7,972 nucleotides of DNA. It comes from Alphaproteobacteria bacterium. GTDB taxonomy: Bacteria; Pseudomonadota; Alphaproteobacteria; Rhodobacterales; Rhodobacteraceae. Each line of letters starts with the position of its first letter. The first letter of the stretch is position 1. Under the pieces are notes generated by a model. That model was not told the origin of the DNA and made no database searches. It saw only the letters and a list, made by a program, of their open reading frames with translations. Location of the stretch: assembly GCA_030830465.1 (NCBI GenBank), contig JAURMY010000390.1, forward strand, positions 1-7,972. The letters run 5' to 3'. Shown one piece after another: positions 1-6,273 of this stretch. Both the position numbers and the translations under genes were made by a program.

Positions 1-42
1 CAAAACCGTAGGTCGTGGGTTCGAGTCCCCCAACCCCTGCCA
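1..42 (+). tRNA. tRNA-Trp (CCA), 3' part only
   Basis: This is the 3' portion of a tRNA cut by the window start. Reading back from the encoded CCA (40-42), it has discriminator G39, acceptor strand AACCCCT (32-38) and a T arm at 15-31 with loop TTCGAGT (20-26). A five-base variable loop (10-14) and the anticodon stem strand ACCGT (5-9) precede this. The first bases are therefore positions 35-38 of the tRNA (C, A, A, A), giving an anticodon ending in CA. Trp (CCA) fits the usual CCAAAACCG context and the G discriminator. Cys (GCA) would be expected to carry a U discriminator, and tRNA-Sec a long variable arm. The T stem has one apparent U-C mismatch (16 with 30). The 5' half, including the first anticodon base, lies outside the window, so the identity is strongly suggested but not directly read. 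Confidence 0.85.
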
Positions 43-52
43 GTACACCGAT

Positions 53-233
53 GTCGCGCTGTTTGCTGCGACGCAGCATTTCCCTTGACTTATGCAGAAA
101 TTCCGCGTAGGCGTCGCCCCAGCATTTGGGCCGCGCCTGTCGCAGCCCGCCAAACGCTGAGCTTTCCCTAAAAAGACGTTCAGAAAAATGCTGCGACTGA
201 CCTTGCGGGCTTGCATCCGGATTGTCTTGTCGC
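53..233. repeat. Cluster of GTCGC / GTCGCAGCATTT-like short repeats in both orientations
   Basis: The word GTCGC occurs on the plus strand at 53-57, 113-117, 139-143 and 229-233, and inverted (GCGAC) at 68-72 and 193-197. Longer matches exist. GACGCAGCATTT (70-81) matches the reverse complement of 186-197 (GTCGCAGCATTT) at 11 of 12 bases. CAGCATTT recurs at 120-127. GTCGCAGC (139-146) is the exact inverse of both 65-72 and 190-197. In RNA these would permit several mutually exclusive stems; in DNA they could be binding sites. The repeats are seen directly; no function is assigned. Confidence 0.6.
64..84 (+). terminator. Possible terminator hairpin after tRNA-Trp
   Basis: TGCTGC (64-69) pairs perfectly with GCAGCA (73-78) across a three-base GAC loop, and TTTCCC follows. 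The position, 22 bases after the tRNA CCA end, suits transcription termination. The T run is short and interrupted, and TGTCGC (52-57) could instead pair with GCGACG (68-73) including one G-U pair. The hairpin is seen directly; the terminator role is inferred. Confidence 0.35.
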
Positions 234-243
234 AATCGACAAG
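226..243 (+). promoter_or_regulatory. Perfect 7-bp hairpin in the helicase leader
   Basis: CTTGTCG (226-232) and CGACAAG (237-243) form a perfect stem around the four-base loop CAAT. The hairpin ends 49 bases before the helicase start codon and has no T run, so it is not an intrinsic terminator. An alternative stem, GATTG (220-224) with CAATC (233-237), uses the loop of the first and cannot coexist with it. The site could be a leader RNA structure or a palindromic operator. The structure is visible; a regulatory role is inferred from position only. Confidence 0.45.
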
Positions 244-292
244 CACGTGATGCAGGCGGCCCTTGGTCGTCGGCTGACCATTAACAGAAAGA

Positions 293-1573
293 ATGACTGT
301 GAATTTTTCCGATCTCGGCTTGAAAAAGCCGATCCTCGCCACATTGGCGAAACAAAACTATGAAACCCCGACCCCTATTCAGGTGCAGGCGATTCCGCCG
401 GTTCTGGCGGGGCGGGATGTTGTCGGGCTGGCGCAGACCGGCACCGGCAAGACGGCGGCGTTCTCGTTGCCGATCATCCACCGGCTGACGTCGGGCGATC
501 TGCCGGGCGGGTTCCGTCCGGTGCGCGCCCTGATCCTGTCGCCGACACGCGAACTGGCCTCGCAAATCGAAACCTCGATCCGCACTTATGGTGGCTCGAT
601 CGGGCTGCGCACGGCGGTTGTCGTCGGCGGCGTTTCGATCAAAAAACAAATCCATACCCTGAAGACCGGTGTGGATATTCTGGTGGCAACGCCGGGCCGT
701 CTGGAAGACCTGCTGGGACAGAAGGCGCTGAACCTGAACGCGGTTGAAATCGTGGTTCTGGACGAGGCTGACCAGATGCTGGACATCGGCTTTATGCCCG
801 CGATCCGCCGTATTCTGGGCCTGTGCCCGAAACAGCGGCAAACCCTGCTGTTTTCGGCAACCATGTCGCCCGAGATCAAGTCTTTGGCCAATGATTATCT
901 GAAAAACCCGGTTGAAGTTGCGGTCACGCCTGTTGCCACAACTGCGGACCGGATCGACCAGACCGTGATGCATATGCGCCACGAGGATAAGGTCAGCGCC
1001 ATCGCCAAACTGGTGCGCACCCATCCCGGCAAGCGCATCATCGTGTTCACCCGCACCAAGCGGGGGGCCGACAAGGTGTCGCGCAAGTTGAACAGCGAAG
1101 GTTTGGGATCAGACGCCATTCACGGCAACAAATCCCAGGGTCAGCGCGAGCGCGCACTTGCCGCGTTCAAATCCGGCAGTTCGCCTGTGCTGATCGCAAC
1201 CGATATCGCGGCGCGCGGCATTGACGTGCCGGGGATCGAACTGGTGGTGAATTACGATCTGCCGAATGTGCCGGAAAGCTATGTGCACCGGATCGGGCGC
1301 ACGGCGCGGGCCGGGGCCTCGGGCTTTGCGGTGTCCTTCTGTGCGGCGGATGAGGTCAAGCAGTTGCGCGACATCGAAAAGCTGATCCGCCTGAACATTC
1401 CGGCATTGGCCGTGGACGGCGCACAAATCCCCGAGCGTGCGGCCCAGACCAGCCCGCGCGACCCGAACCGTGGCAAGCCGCAGGGTGGTAAGCGCCGCAG
1501 GTTTGGCGGTGGAAATGGTGGCAACGGTGGCAATGGCGGCAGCCGGGCACCGCGCCGCCGCGCCTCGGCCTGA
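293..1573 (+). CDS. rhlE: DEAD-box ATP-dependent RNA helicase, RhlE type
   Basis: This 426-residue cytoplasmic RNA helicase belongs to the family that unwinds short RNA duplexes using ATP in ribosome assembly and RNA decay. All core motifs are visible: Q motif with PTPIQ at 26-30, Walker A AQTGTGKT at 47-54, PTRELA at 84-89, TPGR at 133-136, DEAD at 157-160, SAT at 188-190, VFTRT at 251-255, ATDIAARGID at 302-311 and HRIGRTAR at 332-339. The tail from about 385 is basic and disordered-looking, with a Gly-Gly-Asn repeat (405-417) and Arg clusters, as in RhlE-type proteins, where such tails bind RNA. The start ATG is preceded by a purine-rich AGAAAGA rather than a strong Shine-Dalgarno, and the N-terminus (FSDLGL) lines up with the family. 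The family is certain; RhlE over a sibling rests on overall resemblance. The stop is immediately adjacent to that of the convergent neighbour. Confidence 0.93.
   Translation: MTVNFSDLGLKKPILATLAKQNYETPTPIQVQAIPPVLAGRDVVGLAQTGTGKTAAFSLPIIHRLTSGDLPGGFRPVRALILSPTRELASQIETSIRTYGGSIGLRTAVVVGGVSIKKQIHTLKTGVDILVATPGRLEDLLGQKALNLNAVEIVVLDEADQMLDIGFMPAIRRILGLCPKQRQTLLFSATMSPEIKSLANDYLKNPVEVAVTPVATTADRIDQTVMHMRHEDKVSAIAKLVRTHPGKRIIVFTRTKRGADKVSRKLNSEGLGSDAIHGNKSQGQRERALAAFKSGSSPVLIATDIAARGIDVPGIELVVNYDLPNVPESYVHRIGRTARAGASGFAVSFCAADEVKQLRDIEKLIRLNIPALAVDGAQIPERAAQTSPRDPNRGKPQGGKRRRFGGGNGGNGGNGGSRAPRRRASA
1508..1543 (+). repeat. Four 9-bp repeats encoding Gly-Gly-Asn
   Basis: Four successive 9-base units of the form GGN-GGN-AAY (the last ends AGC, Ser) encode residues 406-417 of the helicase. 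Synonymous codons differ between units, so the repeat is imperfect at DNA level. It forms the Gly-rich part of the RNA-binding tail and may vary in copy number among relatives. Confidence 0.8.
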
Positions 1574-2146
1574 TCACATATTGCACTCAGGCGGCAAGTC
1601 CGCCTGAGTCCATTCCCCGATCGGTTTGGCCCCCGTCTTGATCTTGACCAGCTTTTTCTGGCCGGACTCGCCTTTGCTGAATTCCATCTTTTTACCAAGG
1701 AAATTCACATCGCAACTGCCGGAATTTGCAGGCTCCAGCGTGTCAAAATAGGTGTTGGTAAACCCGGCCATCAGGAACGCGCCGTCACGGTAAACGATGG
1801 TGGCGTTGTGCTCCCATTTGTTGCGGCCGATGCCAAAATTGCTGGACCAAACCTGTAAGGAGCCTTGTTCGCTCAGCTTCAGATAGGGTACTTCAAACAG
1901 GTTGCCCGGCCAGACCGGCGCCTTCATGCGTGCCGCCAGATGGTAGATGTTGTTTGCGTCGGCGGTATAGATCGACAGAACCGGATCATCGAATTCGCCA
2001 TCCACCGTCAGAACCGCCCGTGCCGGGCCGCTGCCGTCCTGCAGGTTATAGCTGAGGGCGGAAATCACCCTGGACAGGTCGTCGGACTGGGCAAACAGGA
2101 TCGTCGGAAGTGACCAGAAAAACATAACAAGAACACGAAGAAGCAT
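1574..2146 (-). CDS. Exported protein of unknown function
   Basis: I do not recognise a named family. The 190-residue product begins with a signal peptide: basic Arg4, hydrophobic stretch to about residue 18, and likely cleavage near Ala19-Gln20, predicting a periplasmic or secreted protein. The mature part alternates short beta-like strands with polar turns and is rich in aromatic residues (IYTADANNIYHLAA, LQVWSSNFG, YRDGAFLMAGF). It has a Cys in a SCDVNFLGKK stretch and another near the C-terminus (ECNM) that could form a disulfide after export. No catalytic signature is evident. The ATG at 2146 was chosen because the signal peptide starts there and AGGGA lies 10 bases upstream; the frame stays open to 2305, but that extension overlaps the divergent gene and would bury the signal. 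The gene looks somewhat less G+C-rich than its neighbours. Its stop abuts the helicase stop, leaving no intergenic terminator. Confidence 0.8.
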   Translation of the reverse strand: MLLRVLVMFFWSLPTILFAQSDDLSRVISALSYNLQDGSGPARAVLTVDGEFDDPVLSIYTADANNIYHLAARMKAPVWPGNLFEVPYLKLSEQGSLQVWSSNFGIGRNKWEHNATIVYRDGAFLMAGFTNTYFDTLEPANSGSCDVNFLGKKMEFSKGESGQKKLVKIKTGAKPIGEWTQADLPPECNM

Positions 2147-2199
2147 TTTGCAGGGTTCCCTTACTTGTCGTGCCGCCAGCCTTACCCTAAAACCACGGG
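2147..2199. promoter_or_regulatory. Divergent spacer between the exported protein and the deacetylase-family gene
   Basis: These 53 bases separate two divergent start codons, so promoters for both directions should lie here or reach into the flanking coding sequences. TTGTCG (2165-2170) with an A+T-rich CTAAAA (2188-2193) 17 bases later is a weak forward promoter candidate, but a -10 this close to the ATG at 2200 would give an almost leaderless transcript. The call rests on gene arrangement more than on motifs. Confidence 0.35.
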
Positions 2200-3138
2200 A
2201 TGACAACTGCCCTACTGACACATTCATCCAGCCTGAACCACACAACGCCGCCGGGCCACCCCGAACGGGTTGAGAGGGTTGAGGCCATCGCACGCGCCCT
2301 GGCACAGCCGGACTTTGACGCGCTGATGCGGCTGGACGCCCCGATGGCGCAGGACGACCATTTTCTGCTGGCCCATCCGGCGGCGCATCTGGCCGCGATC
2401 CGGGCGGCTTCGCCTTTGTCGGGATACCGGTCCCTGGATGCCGATACCCATATGTCCTCCGGCAGCCTGACCGCCGCGCTCCATGCGGCGGGCGGCAATG
2501 TTCGGGCTGTTGACATGGTGCTGGACGGTACGGTCAAGAACGCCTTTGTCGCCTGCCGCCCGCCGGGACATCATGCCGAAGAAACCACCGCTATGGGGTT
2601 TTGCTTTTTTGGCAATGTGGTGATCGGGGCCAGGCATGCCTTGAAGGCGCATGGGTTGAAACGGGTGGCGATCATTGATTTTGACGTGCATCACGGCAAC
2701 GGGACGCAGGATCTGGTTTGGGGGGATGAGAGGATCTTTTTCGCTTCGACCCACCAGATGCCACTATATCCGGGAACCGGTTCGACCAGTGAAACCGGTG
2801 CCCATGGCAATGTGTTGAATGTGCCGCTGGATCCCGGTGCGAACGGACCGGTTTTCCGGCAGAAGATGCGCGACCTGGTTTTACCCGCTGTCGAAAAATT
2901 CGCCCCGGAAATGATCTTTATTTCCGCCGGGTTTGACGCCCACCGCGATGATCCCTTGGCCAACCTCAACCTTGTGGAAGCGGATTTCGCCTGGGCAACG
3001 CAGGAAATTTGCGCGCTGGCAGAACGGGTTGCCGCCGGGAGGGTGGTCTCGACTTTGGAGGGCGGATATGATTTGGACGCATTGGCGGCATCTGTCGCGG
3101 CACATGTGCGGGTTTTGATGGAGCAGGGCAATGGCTGA
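2200..3138 (+). CDS. Histone deacetylase-family zinc amidohydrolase (class II-like)
   Basis: This 312-residue enzyme of the arginase/deacetylase fold would remove acetyl or related acyl groups from protein lysines, polyamines or other amides in the cytoplasm; the substrate cannot be read from sequence. Active-site elements are complete: tandem histidines in RPPGHHAE (H124, H125), DFDVHHGNGTQ (160-170) supplying zinc ligands D162 and H164, the third ligand D246 in SAGFDAHRDDPL, and the transition-state Tyr290 in LEGGYDL. The NHTTPPGHPERVERV opening (13-27) is typical of the family. The RPPGHHAE and EGGY wording resembles bacterial class II-like enzymes more than class I AcuC, so I give no symbol. 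The length fits a full single-domain protein. The start ATG has only a weak upstream GGG. Its last 8 bases overlap xseB, implying translational coupling and a shared transcript with the genes downstream. Confidence 0.92.
   Translation: MTTALLTHSSSLNHTTPPGHPERVERVEAIARALAQPDFDALMRLDAPMAQDDHFLLAHPAAHLAAIRAASPLSGYRSLDADTHMSSGSLTAALHAAGGNVRAVDMVLDGTVKNAFVACRPPGHHAEETTAMGFCFFGNVVIGARHALKAHGLKRVAIIDFDVHHGNGTQDLVWGDERIFFASTHQMPLYPGTGSTSETGAHGNVLNVPLDPGANGPVFRQKMRDLVLPAVEKFAPEMIFISAGFDAHRDDPLANLNLVEADFAWATQEICALAERVAAGRVVSTLEGGYDLDALAASVAAHVRVLMEQGNG
3120..3123 (+). promoter_or_regulatory. Ribosome binding site of xseB inside the upstream gene
   Basis: GGAG lies 7 bases before the xseB ATG, within the last codons of the deacetylase-family gene. 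It supports the ATG at 3131 and the overlapping arrangement. Confidence 0.7.
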
Positions 3139-3373
3139 TACGCCGGTATCCGAAATGACATTTGAAGCGGCGATGGCCGAACTTGAACGGGTGGTCAGCC
3201 AGTTGGAGGGCGCGCAGGTCGCGTTGGAAGACAGCATCGCCCTATATGCCCGTGGTGAGGATCTGAAAAAGCATTGCGAGGCCAAGCTGAAAGCTGCGCA
3301 GGAAAAGGTTGAGCAGATCACCCTGGGCGCTGATGGCCAACCCGCCGGGACCAAGCCGGTCGAAGGCCTGTAA
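3131..3373 (+). CDS. xseB: Exodeoxyribonuclease VII small subunit
   Basis: This is the 80-residue small subunit of exonuclease VII, which joins the large subunit XseA to degrade single-stranded DNA from both ends in the cytoplasm. The whole protein is the short helical family domain. Characteristic residues are visible: FEAAMAELERVVSQLE (11-26), the LEDSIALYARGEDLKKHCE stretch (32-50) and KVEQI near the end. The length matches the usual size of about 80. It starts inside the preceding gene (8-base overlap, good GGAG) and ends 2 bases before ispA, so it is firmly within the operon. The partner gene xseA is not in the window, which is normal. Its linkage to ispA and dxs is common in proteobacteria and does not imply a role in isoprenoid synthesis. 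Confidence 0.95.
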   Translation: MADTPVSEMTFEAAMAELERVVSQLEGAQVALEDSIALYARGEDLKKHCEAKLKAAQEKVEQITLGADGQPAGTKPVEGL

Positions 3374-3375
3374 GG

Positions 3376-4248
3376 ATGTTTCAGGCCAGACTGAAACACC
3401 ATGCGGACAGGGTTGAAACCTGCCTGCACGCACTTTTTGCGGACCTGCGGCCCGGCAATCTGTCCGAGGCGATGCGTTACGGTGTGATGTCAGGTGGCAA
3501 AAGGTTGCGCGCGTTTCTGGTTCTGGAAGGGGCTGATCTTTACAATGTCCGGCCCGGTCAGGCGGATCGTGCGGCGGCGGCGGTGGAATGTGTGCACGCC
3601 TATTCGCTGATCCATGACGACCTTCCGGCGATGGACAATGACGACCTGCGGCGCGGCAAGCCGACCGTTCACAAGAAATGGGACGACGCAACCGCGATCC
3701 TTGCGGGCGACGGGTTGCAGGCGCTGGCCTTTGATATTCTGGCGTCGCCGCGCACGGCTGCCGATGCCAATATACGGCTGCGGCTGATCTCGTCCATGGC
3801 TGCCGCTGTCGGGCCGTCGGGGATGGTTCTGGGGCAGGCCCAGGACATCGCGGCCCAAACCGCACCGGCGCCGCTGACGCTGGAACAGATCACCGAATTG
3901 CAGGCCAACAAGACGGGCGCGCTGATCACATGGGCGGCGGTCGCCGGACCATTGATGGGAAATTCCGACACAACCTCGATGCGGCAGTATTCCGAAGCGG
4001 TCGGGCTGGCCTTTCAGATCGCCGATGACCTTATCGACGTGTTGGGAGATGCCAAAAAAGCCGGCAAAAAGCTGCAAAAGGACGTGGATGCGGGCAAGGC
4101 CACCTTCGTTTCGCTGCTGGGGGCTGAGGGCGCGCGCAAGAAGGCGAATGAATTGGTCGAACAGGCCTGCGATTCCCTTGAGATTTTTGGCGGCACCGGC
4201 GACAACCTGCGCCAACTGGCCCACTTTATTGTTGACCGCGACATGTGA
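3376..4248 (+). CDS. ispA: Geranyl/farnesyl diphosphate synthase (short-chain trans-prenyltransferase)
   Basis: This 290-residue cytosolic enzyme condenses dimethylallyl diphosphate with isopentenyl diphosphate to geranyl and farnesyl diphosphate. Visible signatures are GGKRLR (40-45) for substrate diphosphate binding, the first aspartate-rich motif DDLPAMD (81-87) with the two-residue insertion typical of bacterial farnesyl diphosphate synthases, LRRGKPTVHK (91-100), and the second motif DDLID (217-221) within FQIADDLIDVLGD. HAYS (74-77) before the first motif sets the product-length wall and resembles IspA. The exact chain length (farnesyl or geranylgeranyl) cannot be settled by eye. The ATG is 2 bases after the xseB stop, with AAGG (3363-3366) as a likely ribosome site. 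It ends with TGA directly followed by TAG, a tandem in-frame stop. Together with downstream dxs it forms an isoprenoid precursor unit. Confidence 0.94.
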   Translation: MFQARLKHHADRVETCLHALFADLRPGNLSEAMRYGVMSGGKRLRAFLVLEGADLYNVRPGQADRAAAAVECVHAYSLIHDDLPAMDNDDLRRGKPTVHKKWDDATAILAGDGLQALAFDILASPRTAADANIRLRLISSMAAAVGPSGMVLGQAQDIAAQTAPAPLTLEQITELQANKTGALITWAAVAGPLMGNSDTTSMRQYSEAVGLAFQIADDLIDVLGDAKKAGKKLQKDVDAGKATFVSLLGAEGARKKANELVEQACDSLEIFGGTGDNLRQLAHFIVDRDM

Positions 4249-4265
4249 TAGACAGGCCGAAGCCT

Positions 4266-4271
4266 GGAAAG
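4266..4271 (+). promoter_or_regulatory. Ribosome binding site deciding the GTG start of dxs
   Basis: GGAAAG lies 7 bases before the GTG at 4279, in the 30-base gap after ispA. It supports initiation at this non-ATG codon. Confidence 0.65.
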
Positions 4272-4278
4272 AACGCCC

Positions 4279-6213
4279 GTGACTGATCTGAACCGCCCTT
4301 TGACCCCTTTGCTTGACAGCATTGCCTCGCCCGCCGACCTGAAGCGGCTGACGGATGCAGAACTGGTTCAACTGGCCGGGGAACTGCGTGCCGAGACGAT
4401 TTCGGCGGTTTCCGTCACCGGCGGGCATCTTGGCGCGGGGCTGGGGGTTGTGGAGCTGACGACCGCGCTCCATGCGGTGTTTGACACGCCGCGCGACCGG
4501 CTGATCTGGGATGTCGGGCACCAGTGCTATCCGCACAAGATTCTGACCGGCCGGCGTGACCGGATCAGGACTTTGCGCCAAAAAGACGGCCTGTCGGGTT
4601 TCACCAAGCGCAGCGAAAGCGCCTATGACCCGTTTGGGGCGGCGCATTCCTCGACCTCGATTTCCGCGGCGCTGGGATTTGCCATGGCGCGCGAGTTGGG
4701 CGGTGCCCCGGAACCGGCCCTTGGCGATGCGATTGCGGTGATCGGGGATGGCGCGATGTCGGCGGGCATGGCCTTTGAGGCGATGAACAATGCCGGCCAT
4801 CTGGGCAAGCGGTTGTTCGTGATCTTGAACGACAACGAAATGTCCATCGCGCCGCCGGTCGGGGCGATGTCGTCCTATCTGTCACGGCTTTACGCGGGCG
4901 ATCCGTTTCAGGAACTGAAGGCCGCCGCCAAGGGTGCGGTCAGTCTGCTGCCGCAGCCGTTTCAGGATGGCGCCCGCCGCGCCAAGGAAATGCTGAAAGG
5001 CATGACCGTGGGCGGTACCTTGTTTGAGGAGCTGGGGTTTTCCTATGTCGGGCCGATTGACGGGCACGATATGGAACAGCTTTTGGCCGTCCTGCGGACC
5101 GTCAAGGCGCGCGCTTATGGGCCGACCCTGATCCATGTTTTGACGAAAAAGGGCAAGGGCTATGCCCCGGCGGAAGCATCGGCTGACAAATATCACGGCG
5201 TTGCGAAATTCGATGTGATTTCGGGCGAACAGCACAAGGCCAAATCCAATGCCCCAAGCTATACCAAGGTTTTCGCGCAAAGCCTGATCGCCGCTGCCGC
5301 CGAAGACGACAAGATCGTCGCCGTGACGGCGGCGATGCCGGATGGCACCGGCCTTGATCTGTTCGCAAGGCAGTTCCCGCAGCGCTGCTTTGATGTCGGA
5401 ATCGCCGAGCAACACGCCGTGACCTTTTGCGCCGGTCTGGCGGCGGGGGGAATGAAACCGTTCTGCACGATCTATTCGACATTCCTGCAACGGGGCTATG
5501 ATCAGGTTGTGCATGACGTGGCCATTCAGCGCCTGCCGGTGCGGTTCGCCATCGACCGGGCCGGGCTGGTCGGGGCCGACGGGGCAACCCATGCCGGGGC
5601 CTTTGACATTGCGTTTCTGTCAAACCTGCCGGATTTCGTGGTGATGGCCGCGGCGGACGAGGCCGAGCTGGCGCATATGGTCGCTACCGCCGTGTCGATC
5701 AACGACCGGCCGTCGGCATTCAGATTTCCGCGTGGCGAAGGCGTCGGTGTCAGCTTGCCGGAACATGGCAAGGTGCTGGAAATCGGCAAGGGACGGATCA
5801 TCAAGCAGGGCAAAAGGGTGGCCATTCTGTCGCTGGGCACCCGCCTTCGGGAAGTGGAAAAGGCGGCGGAAAGCCTTGCCGCCAAAGGGATCACCCCAAC
5901 GATTGCAGACGCCCGGTTCGCAAAGCCGCTGGACCGCGCGATGATCCTTGATCTGGCCGCAAATCACGAAGCGCTGATCACCATCGAGGAAGGTGCCATT
6001 GGTGGCTTTGCCAGCCATGTGGCACAACTGCTGGCCGAAGCCGGGGTTTTTGATCGCGGGCTGAAGTTCCGTTCGATGGTGCTGCCGGATGAGTTCATAG
6101 ATCAGGACAGCCCGGCGGCGATGTATCAAACCGTCGGGATGAATGCTGAGCAGATTGAAACCAAAGTGCTGGATGCCCTCGGCATTGCGACGGTGGCCAG
6201 CCGCCGCGCCTGA
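4279..6213 (+). CDS. dxs: 1-deoxy-D-xylulose-5-phosphate synthase
   Basis: This 644-residue thiamine-diphosphate enzyme condenses pyruvate and glyceraldehyde 3-phosphate to DXP, the committed entry to the MEP isoprenoid pathway and a precursor of thiamine and pyridoxal. The order is the usual DXS one. The N-terminal ThDP domain has GGHLG (48-52, with His50), [15 protein letters not shown] (78-92) and [18 protein letters not shown] (156-173) leading to NDNEMSI (184-190). The transketolase pyrimidine domain has DVGIAEQHA (372-380), whose Glu377 is the ThDP-activating residue, then the [14 protein letters not shown] stretch (427-440). A C-terminal domain with [11 protein letters not shown] (570-580) completes it. 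The length is normal for alphaproteobacteria. The start is GTG, backed by GGAAAG 7 bases upstream and an N-terminus matching the family. It is probably co-transcribed from 2200. I found no clear terminator after it. Confidence 0.97.
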   Translation: MTDLNRPLTPLLDSIASPADLKRLTDAELVQLAGELRAETISAVSVTGGHLGAGLGVVELTTALHAVFDTPRDRLIWDVGHQCYPHKILTGRRDRIRTLRQKDGLSGFTKRSESAYDPFGAAHSSTSISAALGFAMARELGGAPEPALGDAIAVIGDGAMSAGMAFEAMNNAGHLGKRLFVILNDNEMSIAPPVGAMSSYLSRLYAGDPFQELKAAAKGAVSLLPQPFQDGARRAKEMLKGMTVGGTLFEELGFSYVGPIDGHDMEQLLAVLRTVKARAYGPTLIHVLTKKGKGYAPAEASADKYHGVAKFDVISGEQHKAKSNAPSYTKVFAQSLIAAAAEDDKIVAVTAAMPDGTGLDLFARQFPQRCFDVGIAEQHAVTFCAGLAAGGMKPFCTIYSTFLQRGYDQVVHDVAIQRLPVRFAIDRAGLVGADGATHAGAFDIAFLSNLPDFVVMAAADEAELAHMVATAVSINDRPSAFRFPRGEGVGVSLPEHGKVLEIGKGRIIKQGKRVAILSLGTRLREVEKAAESLAAKGITPTIADARFAKPLDRAMILDLAANHEALITIEEGAIGGFASHVAQLLAEAGVFDRGLKFRSMVLPDEFIDQDSPAAMYQTVGMNAEQIETKVLDALGIATVASRRA

Positions 6214-6261
6214 CAAAGCTTGCGCCCTGCTGCGGATTTTGCTTAGCCTACGGAAACTTTT

Positions 6262-6266
6262 GGGGG
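6262..6266 (+). promoter_or_regulatory. Ribosome binding site of the membrane protein gene
   Basis: Five G residues lie 7 bases before the ATG at 6274 and support that start. The 60-base gap after dxs shows no clear terminator hairpin and no convincing -35/-10 pair, so read-through from dxs is possible. Confidence 0.55.
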
Positions 6267-6273
6267 CTATAAG

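Larger units (their letters stand above)
43..292. other. Noncoding region between tRNA-Trp and the helicase gene
   Basis: No convincing gene is seen in these 250 bases. They hold a possible tRNA terminator hairpin (64-78), a cluster of short direct and inverted repeats (53-233) and a perfect hairpin (226-243). They must also contain the helicase promoter and leader, but I could not identify a persuasive -35/-10 pair. TTGACT at 85-90 is a good -35 word but has no matching -10 at 16-18 bases. A 20-codon ORF at 188-250 has no clear ribosome binding site and is not called. Confidence 0.6.

Noticed and set aside
85..113. TTGACT as a -35 box of a helicase or small RNA promoter
   Set aside because: At 16-18 bases spacing the downstream sequence (around 107-114, G+C-rich) has no reasonable -10 match.
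188..250. Small ORF of 20 codons before the helicase
   Set aside because: It has no clear Shine-Dalgarno, a high Arg/Ser/Thr content and it spans the repeat and hairpin elements; it is more likely chance, though a leader peptide cannot be excluded.
1..292. Integrated element or attachment site at the tRNA 3' end
   Set aside because: No second copy of the tRNA end is seen in the window and there is no integrase or mobile gene nearby.
2147..2305. N-terminal extension of the exported protein to 2305
   Set aside because: It would overlap the divergent deacetylase-family gene and bury the signal peptide; the ATG at 2146 has a plausible AGGGA site.
3490..4800. Long minus-strand open frame (436 codons) across ispA and the start of dxs
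   Set aside because: It lies opposite two certain genes, its translation is rich in Arg, Gln and Gly with no recognisable domain, and long antisense frames are expected in G+C-rich coding DNA.
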